Notes under the pieces: model-generated
Databases searched by the model: none
Told to the model about the DNA's origin: nothing
Seen by the model: only the letters and a program-made list of their open reading frames with translations
Origin: Monosporascus cannonballus
Lineage: Eukaryota; Ascomycota; Sordariomycetes; Xylariales
Reading direction: 5' to 3'
Assembly: GCA_004154925.1 (NCBI GenBank)
Contig: QJNS01000105.1
Coordinates: 1 to 64,000 of the forward strand
DNA length: 64,000 nt
Shown here: one piece after another, positions 34,432 to 44,954 of the stretch
Layout: every line of letters starts with the position of its first letter
How positions within the stretch are numbered: the first letter of the stretch is position 1
Position numbers and translations under genes: made by a program

Positions 34432-36147
34432 GGTAGCTGACTCTACAAAGACAGCATAGGCGGAATCTGACAGGGGCTGTTGATAACAAAGATAACGCGC
34501 TGCAGCGGGGTTAGACAGCTGCGACTCCCCTGTGGGTAAGACAGGAAGGTGGGATGGTACGTAGGGGACCGGCGAAAGTTCGAACTGGCAGACGCAGTGC
34601 AGCGGCTTCCGATTCAAGATACCTACTATTTGTACCTCGTACATTCACATGCGGAAACTGTTCAAGTTGATAGACATCACCACCGCCCCTAGTGTAGCAC
34701 CTTTCCACCTTGAATTCTTCTGTGCTCGATGTCTCTTTTAGACCTTGAACGTATCCTGAGCATTGCAGATACCACCATTGTTCCTCGACGCGTGCCATTA
34801 CCAGCATTATAAAGACAATCTGCATACCTGCCGTAGGTATGACATAAGGCTCGCTCTCTCTTCCTTTGTATGCGCTGTGTGTACAGAGTACGAAGGACGG
34901 ACATGTCAACGGACATATCAACGGACCTCCTTCAGGTCGGCTTCAACCATAGCTTTCTTCCTGCCACTACCTACTTTGGAAATCCCAGTCGCATACCCAA
35001 CTTGCCAACTTGCCATATAGCGTAGTCTGCTTACATACCTAACATACCTACCTACCTAAGACATATCCCTACCTACCTTGACACGGACTCTTTCTCGCCA
35101 ACATACACCACCGCGTCGATATACCGAGTTGAGTATTAAATCGCCGCCAATCCTGCCAAACACCAGGTATATATAACTCGACTTACTAGGAAAAAGCGAG
35201 GCGTGGCACGTCTGATACGCCCGGTAAGTGCATAACCCCCGCAAGCCTCCAAGAGGCTACACCTTCTCCGACCAGGCCAGACCATACAGACATCCTTACC
35301 TTATCATCAACCCCCTTCCCCCAGACCAGTCAGTCGCCTTCGCATATATTGCCCAGATATCGCCCAGATAATGCCCAGCTCGCCTCCAGTAGCCTCTGTG
35401 AGGCTAGTCGCGTCTTCTGTCCACACTTCCCCGCCCCACCCTCGCCCCCCTTTCGCTATCGACCAGTTACACACCTCTCTAATCGTCCTTCGAATAGAAC
35501 AGTTGTTGCATAACTAGGCAGTACCTAAATTAAGCAAGCCGTAAAGCTTACGTCCTATCCGCTTAGGGCGTGCTCTACCGAACCGGCATACCCTGCTGAG
35601 GTCCGTCAGTTGAACTTTGTGTGGCTGTAACTTTATATGCTTCACTTAAGCTCCTGGTAGTTGTCGTCATCACACGACCGGACCCAAGCGGACGGGCAAA
35701 TGTTTTGTCTATACATATCGTGCTCCAACCCATGTCACAAGTCCACACTTCCTTTTCCTTTCTTGTCTATCGACTTCTCCCGCACGTATTCAGGCTTACA
35801 CCCCGCACTCGCTTGGAGCGGCAAAGACCGCCCACTTCGTGCACGACTTGGCCAGGCGCTGACTTGAATCAGGTTGTCTTAACGTGGGACTGTCCTTCCC
35901 ACTGCCGCGTGGTTGCCGCTCTATCCACACTCTGGGAAACAGACCAGGCTCTTAACTTCTGACAGATTTCTAACCTCTCAGGTTTGAAACTAAACACAGG
36001 ATCCGTGGCACTAGTCGCCCCGTATCCACTCTCTTTCGACCTAGTAATCTGATAAAACCGCGGCTTGTCCATTGGCGTTAGCATCTCCTATATATAAGCT
36101 TCTTCGTCGCCGCTTTTCCCCTCGACCCTTCGGAAAATTATTTAACG
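34432..36147. other. upstream region of the UCS chaperone gene
   Basis: 1.7 kb of regulatory or leader DNA with no supported gene. A 136-codon minus frame at 34511-34921 lacks any domain signature. CT-rich sequence precedes the ATG at 36148. It includes the CTAC-type simple repeat listed separately. Confidence 0.45.
35036..35079. repeat. degenerate (CTAC)n simple repeat
   Basis: Runs of TACC/CTAC units (ACATACCTACCTACCTAAG, then CCTACCTACCTTG) in the long upstream region of the UCS gene. Similar TACCTA motifs recur near 26.38 kb and 33.03 kb. Confidence 0.6.
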
Positions 36148-38396
36148 ATGGATGAACAACCTATTCGTATTACGGCCAAGCCGGATGAGATGGCGAAACA
36201 CAGCAAGAAGGAACAGGCGCAACTCCTCCTGGCCCAGCTCATGGAGGGTGGTCAAGAAGATGACGAGACATGCAAGGCTCTCGATAACCTCTCGAAGCTA
36301 CTGAATGATGAAACTACGGCAGCCGACAAGGACAAGAATCGTGAGCCCATCAGGGATGTTATCGACAGTGAATGTGTGGACACCATCCTGGGCTACCTCG
36401 ACATGAGACAATCCGGGGAAGTTCGTGGCCACGCCATCTTGACCGCCTCGGCCTACCTGAAGGCGGCCGGGGACAAGGCCTCCGAAGGCCTAAAGAAGTT
36501 TTTCTTCGACAGGATCGCCAGGGGCACATATGATGATTTCATCCTCTCATTTTCTGTCGCCGCGTCCGTCTTCCCCATTGCCCCGGACCTGACCTCCGAG
36601 ATATTCTTGACCGAGGGGTTCTTGTCCAGTCTAGGTCCGCTGATGCGGCGAACTTGGAAGAGCAAGAAGGTCGAAACGGCGTGCCTCGAGATGTTGAATG
36701 CTGCTTCGATGAATTCGGTCTGTCGGGAGGCTATTCAGAAGTACTGCACGGATTGGTTGGAGGAGATCGTCGATCAGGACCCGAACGAGCTGCCCAGGGC
36801 AATCCATTCTGCCGACCCCGGACAGGCCAGCGTGGGTTCCATCGCCATGAGAAGGCACTCCGAGGCGGTTCAGAACTTGGCGGCCGTCATTCTGGCCAAG
36901 ATGAGGGTAGGCACCCTGAAGCTTCCGAACGCGTCACCTCCCACCTTCGAAAACCTCCAGTGGAAATGATTCGACAGGCCGGCTTGGGCTCAGTTGAGTT
37001 GAGGATGGCTGACCCGGCGGGCTTTTTCCAGGCACTACCTTCGGCACAGCCGCCTGCTTCTCAGGAAAACGGGCCTCGGATCCAACAGGCGACCACAAGC
37101 ATCGAGGACCTGGCAAAGAAGTTTACGACTATGTTGCTAACCGATCCAGATTTCTCCAAACAACACTCGGTGGAGGGCTTGGCATATGCGTCTATTAGGC
37201 CGACGGTAAAGGAGGAGGTCGCGCATAACAAGGAGCTACTAGAAGCTCTGGTTGATATTCTCGCTAAAACTCCCCCCAAATCCCCCCTTGCCTACGGGGG
37301 CCTGAGCATCTTCCTAAATCTCACCCGCTATCCCCCTGTACAGAGCGAGGAAGAGAAGAAGATGAACCAACTCAGAGCCTACGCGAACGCTGCCGGCAAA
37401 CTTGCGGCACCGAATCCGTTGAACGATCACGAACACGTCTCGACGCGCTGCAAACTCGTCTTCGAAGCCGGAATTACCCCTGTCTTGGTTGCACACAGCA
37501 GAAATGGATCTACCGCCTCGTTGTCGATTATCGTATCCATCATCCACGCCCTCTCCACGACACAAAGCATCCGGGGCCAGCTCGCCCAACAGGGCGCCGT
37601 GAACGTACTAATCGCCGCGTTCTCGGCCCTTCCCGATTCAGAAGAGCAAGCAAAGCGCACGGCTGCGCAAGCCCTCGCCCGCATCCTAATCAGCATCAAC
37701 CCCGCCCTCGTCTTCGGTGGTACCCGTTCGCGGCCCCAGAGCACCGCCATCCGCCCCCTGTTGTCCATCCTGACGCCGGACCCCGCGGCCGAGACGCGGG
37801 ACCTGCTGCCGACCTTCGAGGCCCTGATGGCGCTCACGAACCTGGCATCCACGAGCGACGCGGAGACAATCACGACCATCATCCGATCCGCGTGGCCGTC
37901 GGTCGAGGACCTGCTCCTGTCGTCGAACCACCTCGTCTCCAAGGCGGCCGTCGAGCTCGTCTGCAACCTCGTGCAGAGCGTCGAGGGCGTGGCGCTGTAC
38001 GCCGAGAACACGCCGCAGGCGTTCAACCGGCTGCACATCCTGCTCGCGCTCGCCGACGCCGAGGACGAGGCGACGCGGTCGGCGGCGGGCGGTGCGCTGG
38101 CGGGCCTCACGGCCTACGAGGAGGTGGTGCGCGCCGTCGTGCGGCGCGAGAGGGGTGTCGACGTCGTGCTCGGCATGTGCAAAGAGGAAAAAGAGGACTT
38201 GCGCCACCGGGGCGTCGTCGTTGTGTGTAATATGGCGTTCTGCGGCGGCGAGGCCGGGGACAAGGCGCGGGAGGCTATCAAGAAGGCCGGTGGCGTCGAG
38301 GTGCTGACGCAGTGCGCTAAGATGAGCCGGAACGCCGCGGTCGTAGAGGGTGCTGTACAGGCTCTAAAGGGGCTGCTCGATGGTGTAGAGCAGTGA
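36148..38396 (+). CDS. CRO1: UCS-domain myosin chaperone (UNC-45 / CRO1 / She4 / Rng3 family)
   Basis: I place two exons at 36148-36906 and 37032-38396, giving 707 residues. The 125-bp intron (GTAGGC...TTTTTCCAG, with GCTGAC as branch site) is phase 0 and joins ILAKMR to ALPSAQPP. Reading through it instead ends the protein at 36969. The protein is all alpha-helical with armadillo-like repeats throughout: AHNKELLEALVDILAKTPPKSPLAYGGLSIFLNLTRYPP, LVFEAGITPVL, VEDLLLSSNHLVSKAAVELVCNLV, LRHRGVVVVCNMAF and a final AVVEGAVQALKGLL. Fungal members lack the N-terminal TPR domain of animal UNC-45, as here. They fold or stabilise myosin motor domains and are needed for actin organisation, cytokinesis and endocytosis. 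Podospora cro1 affects the syncytial-to-cellular switch in sexual development. Confidence 0.93.
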
Positions 38397-38993
38397 CTGT
38401 GCGTGGGAGACCATGGAGAGAGACATGTATGCGCGGAATGGTATAAAGTGGGCGAGGGCGTAATCAGAGTCAATCAAAGGTTCAGATGCTACATCTTGCT
38501 GCTCCGTATCTAATGAGTGGTCGTTTGTGTGCGGGTGATTCAGCGGGCATTGTTCGCGTACTCTCCGACGTTGCATGGGTTCTTTAAAGCTTCAAAAAAG
38601 CATGTAACCAGGTGGAAGTCGACAGAATGCAGGCGTGTATTCTGTGGTAGTAGCGTCTCGTACTATGCAAATTCACCTTCTATGCACCACATATGACGGG
38701 TAGGAAAAAAGCGGCTGTATACGAGAGGAGGACTCGATGTACGAGTAGTTCATTAGGTAATCTCTCGGGGGTAATTCTCAAGGTTGTGATCACGCTTGGT
38801 CTTATGGCGAGAACGATATGTTGACTATGCCTCTCAGTTTCTATGATTGATGTCATAGATTATATGGTAGGCAGGCAGAAACTTCCAACCTTGCAAATGG
38901 GTATGCTACAAAAGCGACTGTCTCTCTAAATTCCCGACCATTGCCTCGTTACTCGTCTCATCTTCGCTTTCCGTCTCGCTGTCCCTCCCGTTC
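38397..38993. other. convergent 3' spacer, CRO1 and TRM2
   Basis: 597 bp between stops of convergent genes. Nothing recognisable except 3' flanking sequence. Confidence 0.5.
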
Positions 38994-40985
38994 TCAAGCA
39001 ACGGGCGCATCAACTCTATTCAACACAGCAACGCCTTCGACGTGGCTCGTCTGCGGGAAGAAGTCGAAGCCCCTGAGACTCTCGATCGCGTACCTCGTCC
39101 TTGGCCTCGTCACCAACCCCTTGGCACCAGCACCAGCACCAGCATCACCTCCGCTATCGCCCTCAGCACTCTTCTTCTGCCCTTCCCCATCCGCCCCCGC
39201 CTCGCCGCGGACCAGCATGCCGACGTCGCGCGCCTGCGTGTGCACGTTGCAGCTGACGTAGAGCACGCGGCGGGGGCCGAAGCGAAGCAGCTGGCCGAGG
39301 AAGTCGGCGTCGCAGCCCTTGCGGGGCGGGTCGAGCACGACGACGGTGCGGTCCGGATCGTAGTCGACAGCCTTGAAGAGCTCGCGCGCGTCGGCCGCGA
39401 TAAAGCGGGCCTGCGACTCCGGGAGACCGTTGGCCGCCGCGTTGCGCCGCGCGAAGGCGATCGAGGCGTCGGCAATGTCGATCCCCGTGCTGCCCTCGAA
39501 GAGCGACGAGAGCGTGATAGTGAAGAGGCCCGAGCCCGAGTAGGCGTCGATTAGGCATTTGATGGGGGATGCGGGAGCGGAAACGGCATCGGATGGTGCG
39601 GATGGTGACAACGGAGAGGAGGCTGTCGGCGGTAGCACGTGCTCCCGGATGTAGCTGGTGAAGACGGGCAGGATGGAGTTGTTGTTCTGGAAGAACGAGC
39701 CCGCCGGGTTATGGAAGACGTAGTCGCCCACGTATTCCGTCGACGTGGCGTTGTTGTCCGTGATGCACGTCTTGAGATTGAGATACTTGTTTGAGTTGAC
39801 CTTGATTGTTTTGAGCGGATCGTAGGGCTCTGAACCGTCCGCAGTTTCTTTGGGTATGCGTTTCGTACTCTCCCGGAGTAGAATGGTCGCGCCCCGGATG
39901 TAGTTCTTATATTCAACTTCCATCCTCTCGCGTTCGAGCTTCATGCCCAGGCGTACCGCGTCGGTGCCGATCGGGCAGTCCTCGATGTCCATGGTCGTCC
40001 GCTTGCCTTTAGGCATGAACCCGATATCTGGCCTCTTTTCGAAGGGCTCCTTGGTCTTCTTCCAGCCGGCAGGCCCGTCGAAGTGCGGTGTTAGCTTCGT
40101 GCGGTAGCCGTACTGTAGCGGACTGCCGATGGTGTCCTGAATAGCCGGGATGAGTTCCGGCGGGAGCTGGGAGAAGTTGCGGAACGCCTTCTCGACGACC
40201 CTCCTCTTCACTCTTAACTGCTCGGCATAATCCAGCATCTGGAACTGACACCCTGAGCACGTAGCGAAATACTTGCATCCGATCCGGCTGTCGTCGCGCG
40301 ACGGCGAGGGCTTCACTACGGAGATGAAGTCCGCGACGGTGTACTGCTCCTCCTTAAGGTGGCGGTAGACCTTGACCTTGACTACATCCCCCGGTACGGC
40401 AAATGGAAGGACATAAATCTGCTTGGAGCCCTCCTGCAAGGCTAGGGCATCGCCAGTCGAAGAGAGCTCAATGACCTTTACTTCGATCTCGGATCCTTGC
40501 TCTGGCAGGTTATCGTGGGCTGTAGGTTCATCCCCGTTCGCCTCGGCCCCATGCTCCGATTTGTCCAATGAGGCGCGGAGTTCCTCGATGTCAAGCTTCA
40601 AGACCTCTTCTGCGGAACCACTCTTCATGTCCCGTTCCCTCTTCCTAGCCTTCTTTTGGGCCCTCTTATTCGACCAGTGACTCTGTTGACGGAGGGGACG
40701 CTTCCCATGTTGGGGCTTCTGACCTCTATCTGCCATATTGTACCAAAGCTCACTGTGACCTTTCGCTGGAATAGCAGTGTGATGGCCTCTTATAACAGAG
40801 AAAGGCAAGCGTGGCACTTCAGGGCAGGCGCACTCAGCATGGGGCGGTTGTTCTATTCCAACTGTTGCAAAGAGCGCACTGAGATGTTTTGCACGCGAAC
40901 TGTAAGACCGACACCATGAACGGTTGAGTGGCGGCGCCTTATTAACGAGTAGGAGTCGCGGGAAAGCCGCTGACCAATACCACAT
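38994..40985 (-). CDS. TRM2: tRNA (uracil-54, C5)-methyltransferase Trm2
   Basis: Intronless, 663 residues from the first ATG. It makes m5U54 (T54) in the T-loop of tRNA using SAM. Order: an N-terminal extension (1-83), a Lys/Arg-rich segment, a TRAM domain (about 165-230: EVKVIELSSTGDALAL, VPGDVVKVKVYR), a cysteine cluster C237-x5-C-x2-C with GCQFQMLDYAEQL, the substrate region YRTKLTPHFD, SAM motif LIDAYSGSGLFTITLS, VVLDPPRKGCD, and VSCN with the predicted nucleophile Cys579. It ends with FDFFPQTSHVEGVAVL, which carries the general-base Glu. The family matches RumA/TrmA. An internal ATG at 40736 (MADRGQKPQHGKRP) is an alternative start. The longer form begins like a mitochondrial presequence, with hydrophobic and Arg residues and RSYSSRA. 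Convergent with CRO1. Confidence 0.95.
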   Translation of the reverse strand: MWYWSAAFPRLLLVNKAPPLNRSWCRSYSSRAKHLSALFATVGIEQPPHAECACPEVPRLPFSVIRGHHTAIPAKGHSELWYNMADRGQKPQHGKRPLRQQSHWSNKRAQKKARKRERDMKSGSAEEVLKLDIEELRASLDKSEHGAEANGDEPTAHDNLPEQGSEIEVKVIELSSTGDALALQEGSKQIYVLPFAVPGDVVKVKVYRHLKEEQYTVADFISVVKPSPSRDDSRIGCKYFATCSGCQFQMLDYAEQLRVKRRVVEKAFRNFSQLPPELIPAIQDTIGSPLQYGYRTKLTPHFDGPAGWKKTKEPFEKRPDIGFMPKGKRTTMDIEDCPIGTDAVRLGMKLERERMEVEYKNYIRGATILLRESTKRIPKETADGSEPYDPLKTIKVNSNKYLNLKTCITDNNATSTEYVGDYVFHNPAGSFFQNNNSILPVFTSYIREHVLPPTASSPLSPSAPSDAVSAPASPIKCLIDAYSGSGLFTITLSSLFEGSTGIDIADASIAFARRNAAANGLPESQARFIAADARELFKAVDYDPDRTVVVLDPPRKGCDADFLGQLLRFGPRRVLYVSCNVHTQARDVGMLVRGEAGADGEGQKKSAEGDSGGDAGAGAGAKGLVTRPRTRYAIESLRGFDFFPQTSHVEGVAVLNRVDAPVA

Positions 40986-42157
40986 TTGGAGTTGGGAATC
41001 GGAATCTGCTCCTTCGTCGCATCTTGCCCTGAAATTTTATATAGAGACTTTCAGGTAACGAAGTAGCTAAGACCCACACTATACATTCCCAACCAATACA
41101 ATGCCGGGACGAGCTTTTTTGGGGTCATTGCGGCTTGCGCCACTTCCGCCACTATATTTGTGGCGATGCATCGTCTTGAGCTTTCATCCCTTGCTGCTGA
41201 TTCGTTGTCAAGTTTCGAAGACTTCCCGTTAGTTGGAGCTGAAAAGAGACAACCTTAAATGGGGACGCCATCAATTTCCATCATCGAATGCGCTGCTCTT
41301 TACGGGGTCAATTTAAGATCGTCCACCGAGTGTCGGCTGCGGATACTTCAGAGCTTCAATTCCTTCGACTCATGGCGTCTTTAAACCAGCTGTAAGATTC
41401 CCCCTCTGAACACCGACAGGGAATGACTTCAAGGGCGGCCCAAAGAGATGGATCTTAAAACCAATGCAGCGGTCGTGTTTACCCATTAGTCCTACAAGGA
41501 AGCCGATGGCGGATGAAATTGTGCATATGCGCCTCAGTCTGCATCGATGCAACATCAACCTCACCAATGGCCATAGAAAGAAGCCAGTCTTGCATTCGGT
41601 TAAAGAACAATTCTCAAACCATCTCAACCAATTCCGACAACCCGTATTAGGAAGGGGAGAACCAGGGGTTAGAACAACCTCAGAAAGCTTATCAGCGAGC
41701 CCGGCTATCGGTGTTTGATAGTGCCCGATATTGTTCAGCCCGGTTTCCAGTTACCAGGCTATGACCTCACTAAGATAGCGTCGATCTTCGGAACCAAGAC
41801 TTTGGTAACGGAACTCTCTTCCATTTCCACCCCGTGACCCCGCTTCTAGGAGCTTACGAATCTTGCTGCACTTCCTTTGGGTTCCTATTTGAATTTTAAG
41901 TCACTTACTGTTTATGCGGGCATTGACTAAGCTGAACGCCTGTGAGTCCCTGGGATTGAAGGAGCGTCGGCGTTGGCATATCTCGTCTGCGTAAGCCGCG
42001 TGTGCTTATAATAAATTCGGTAAACAGAGAGATCTGATTGCAACATTCCGTTCACATCTGACAACACCGAACTCAATATACGTGAGTGCCTTTCAACGCA
42101 GCATCCGCATGTTTCATATAGGTAACTAGACACCGCTAATTGATATGCTTAGCGGAC
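40986..42157. other. divergent promoter region of TRM2 and the GGT gene
   Basis: 1.17 kb between divergent start codons; both promoters should lie here. No gene, RNA or repeat recognised. Confidence 0.5.
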
Positions 42158-43983
42158 ATGATGAGATTGCCGCGAAGTCCTTTGCTTCTCTTTTTAGCAG
42201 CTATTTCCGCACAAGCATCACCCCCGTTATGGCAATCAGCTACTGGACAGACGGTGTTGCAACCGCTTGACTCCTCGGAACCCGGGGGCAAGAAAGGCGC
42301 AGTTGCTTCCGAGAGCAGGGTCTGCAGTCGGATCGGCATCGACTTGCTCGCTAGCGGCGTGAGCAATTCCCATCTGCCTAGCTCTATCTTGAAAGGCCTA
42401 CTAAATTTTCAATGCAGGGTAATGCGGTTGATGCATGGGTTGGCACGCAGTTGTGCGTCGGAGTCATCGGGATGTATCATTCTGGAGTCGGCGGCGGCGG
42501 CTTCAGCCTCATTCGCGACCGGGACGGAAGCTACACCGTGGTTGATTACCGCGAATCCGCCCCGGCCGCCGCGTTCGAGGATATGTATAGGGACAATTTT
42601 GAGGGCAGTGTCTTTGGGGGTCTCGCGGCTGCCGTACCGGGCGAACTACGAGGCCTCGAGTACGCGCATAGGCGATTTGGCTCGCTGCCCTGGAAATCCG
42701 TCGTCATGCCCGCGGCCGAGGTAGCTCGCGAAGGGTTCCCCGTGACTCAAGATCTCGTGCACTATATGGAACTCGGGGTTCAGATGGCAGGATGGAATTT
42801 TCTTATCGAGGACCCGTCGTGGGCGCAAGACTTCGCTCCACAGGGCACGCTGGTGAAATTGGGCGATGTAATGACCCGCAAGCGCTACGCTGAAACCCTG
42901 GAAAGGGTGGCCAAGCGCGGCATAGACGAGTTCTATACAGGCGCCTTAGCGGACGCGATGATTGCCACACTACAGGCGCACAACGGAACCATGACACTTG
43001 ACGACCTTAGAGGCTACCAAGTTATCGTGCGCGAAGCCATAAACACCACGTACAACGGGTTCCAACTCTACTCGTCGGGCGCGCCGAGTAGTGGCGCTGT
43101 TTGCCTCAGCACTTTGAAGACGATGGAAGGTTATAGCGCCTCCGATGCGAATCTTACGCTCCACCGCTTCGACGAAGCGATGCGGTTCGCGTACGGGGCG
43201 CATCAAGCCCTAGGTGATCCGGCTTACGTAGATGAAATTGGAGATCTTGAGGCCGCGATGCTGGACGCGGATGCGGCGGCCAAAATCCGGCAGCGCATCC
43301 TAGATAACAGTACGCAACCGGTTTCACACTACGATCCAAAGCACGTGTACACGGCCGCGAGTCACGGGACGTCGCACGTCGTCACCGCGGACGCGAGCGG
43401 GATGACCGTCTCCTCCACAACGACGATAAATACACTGTTTGGCAGTTTGTTAATGATCCCCGAGACCGGCGTGATTATGAACAACGAGATGAACGATTTC
43501 AGCATCCCCGGCCGTCGCAACGAGTTTGGGTACGAGCCGGCGCCCGCAAACTACATCCGGGCGGACAAGCGACCATTATCAAGCATCACGCCGGTTATCG
43601 TAGAGCTCTCCGACGATTCGTCCTCTCAGTCTGGTTCTACACCTTCTGACGCCGGCAAGGTTTTCGCCGTAGTGGGCGCGGCGGGCGGATCTCGGATCAT
43701 CAGCAGCACGGCGCAGGTCCTGTACCAGATCCTTCAAAACAACGCCTCCATGACTTCCGCGATAGCGGAGCCCCGGTTCCACGACCAGCTGATGCCCAAC
43801 CAGGTACTCTTCGAGTACACCTTCGATAACAGCACCGTAGCGAGCATGGCCGACAGGGGCCATGATGTCGCATGGACGCCCGTCGGGATAAGTGCCGTGC
43901 AGGGCATCCGGGTGAAGAGCGATGGGACCTTCGACGCTGTGGGGGAGACGAGGCAGAAGAATAGTGGGGGATTGACATTGTAG
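42158..43983 (+). CDS. GGT: gamma-glutamyltranspeptidase
   Basis: I place two exons at 42158-42358 and 42418-43983, giving 588 residues. The 59-bp intron is GTGAGC...TGCAG, phase 0, and joins LLASG to GNAVDAWV, rebuilding the conserved GGNAVDA block. The ATG at 42158 is the first ATG of the frame and opens a signal peptide (MMRLPRSPLLLFLAAISAQA). Other blocks: GVGGGGF, DYRESAPAAA, VPGELRGLEYAHRRFGSLPW, SSGAPSSGAVCLSTLK, GTSHVVTADASG with the predicted autocleavage nucleophile Thr385, NNEMNDFS and the RPLSS(I)TPVIV site. It hydrolyses or transfers the gamma-glutamyl group of glutathione, at the cell surface, outside the cell or in the vacuole. It acts in glutathione turnover and sometimes in processing of glutathione-linked metabolites; nothing nearby suggests a biosynthetic cluster. 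Confidence 0.95.
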
Positions 43984-44537
43984 ATTCTTGTTTGCGTTTG
44001 GCTTGGAGTGATTACTGTAAATCAGGATACATTGGACATTTTGTATATGTCGAGAGTTGTACAGCAAAGTCGAGCTTTTGAGGCTGGAATGGAGTTTTTG
44101 GGATTCGTATCCCACTTCAGCATCCTACTCCTAGCTCAAGATCCTGCTACTAGAGACATTAAACCCACTTGGCTATCAGCGGGCTCATTGTAGGGACGAT
44201 CAGATCAAGTCTGAATACCTAATTACACAAAGATGGATGTCGTTCAGTTTCTACTTATCCTTAGTTTGTAAGCTTGAACATTTCATGGTCTCCCCGAGGA
44301 GCGTAAATCATCGGCCAGGGTGAGCAGTTCCAAAGCGCCAAGTTTCTGGGGAGCGCGATCGCTCAGAGTGGGGAACTCCCCCTTCACGCTACGAGAGGCT
44401 AGTTGGCTAGCAGGGGATTGGCCTTGATACTTGCCTTATCCATGATATCAGCGCGCCTGGCTCACCGTCTACTTCACTGCTTCAAGCCGATCACCAAGGG
44501 ATTCGGGTCTCACCAAGTCGACATCCATCCCACCACG
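43984..44537. other. spacer between GGT and the next gene
   Basis: 554 bp with the GGT 3' flank and the presumed promoter of the small gene at 44538. No repeat or RNA recognised. Confidence 0.45.
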
Positions 44538-44954
44538 ATGGCGCCGCGATCGGGAGAGAAAGAGAAGGGAGAGTTCCTCGGCTACGTCGGCGACATACCG
44601 TGCTACAGCTGCAACCTGCGGGGCAGCGGGCTCTCGGACCCGAACTCGAACTGGCGGCTGTGGAACGCGGACAAGAAGGTGTACCGGGAGGCGACGACGC
44701 ACGACGAGGACGAGGTCTTCGCCTCGAAGGAAGAGGAGGTCCGCACGCGCATGGACCGCCGCCGCAAGGCCATCCTCTGGTTCACCGTCGGCGAGAACCT
44801 GCGCGAGGAGCACCTCGTCGACATGGGCGGGCGCGATAAGTCAAGCGAGGACGTCTTCCGGCGGCTCTACGAGCGCGTCGCGCCGCCGGGCACGCCCTAC
44901 GAGCCGTTACCGCCGCTTTTGAAGAAGCCCACCGCGGACGAGAAGGCAAAATAA
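44538..44954 (+). CDS. small hydrophilic protein, not recognised
   Basis: 138 residues from the ATG at 44538 (CCACGATGGCG). The frame is open further upstream, and an ATG at 44442 would add 32 residues, but that stretch has poorer coding character. GC-rich third positions begin at about 44538, like the neighbouring real genes, which is why I chose this start. N-terminal part: GEFLGYVGDIPCYSCNLRGSG with two Cys, then DPNSNWRLWNADKKVY. The middle is highly charged with many Glu/Arg (a likely helix, EEEVRTRMDRRRKAILWF). The tail is Pro-rich: PPGTPYEPLPPLLKKP. No signal peptide or membrane segment. No family comes to mind; it could be a conserved fungal hypothetical or an orphan. Confidence 0.6.
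   Translation: MAPRSGEKEKGEFLGYVGDIPCYSCNLRGSGLSDPNSNWRLWNADKKVYREATTHDEDEVFASKEEEVRTRMDRRRKAILWFTVGENLREEHLVDMGGRDKSSEDVFRRLYERVAPPGTPYEPLPPLLKKPTADEKAK

Noticed and set aside
34511..34921. 136-codon minus-strand frame upstream of the UCS gene
   Set aside because: No recognisable domain, and it lies in promoter-like DNA next to a transposon.
36907..36969. A shorter UCS protein ending at 36969
   Set aside because: That stop lies inside the intron; the family continues in the downstream frame.
36654..37031. N-terminal extension of the second UCS frame (starting MEEQEGRNGVPRDVE)
   Set aside because: It is an out-of-frame reading of exon 1 and the intron; a phase-0 GT-AG intron joins the two real frames exactly.
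42140..42157. GGT start at 42140
   Set aside because: That codon is TTG; the first ATG in frame is 42158 and gives a clean signal peptide.
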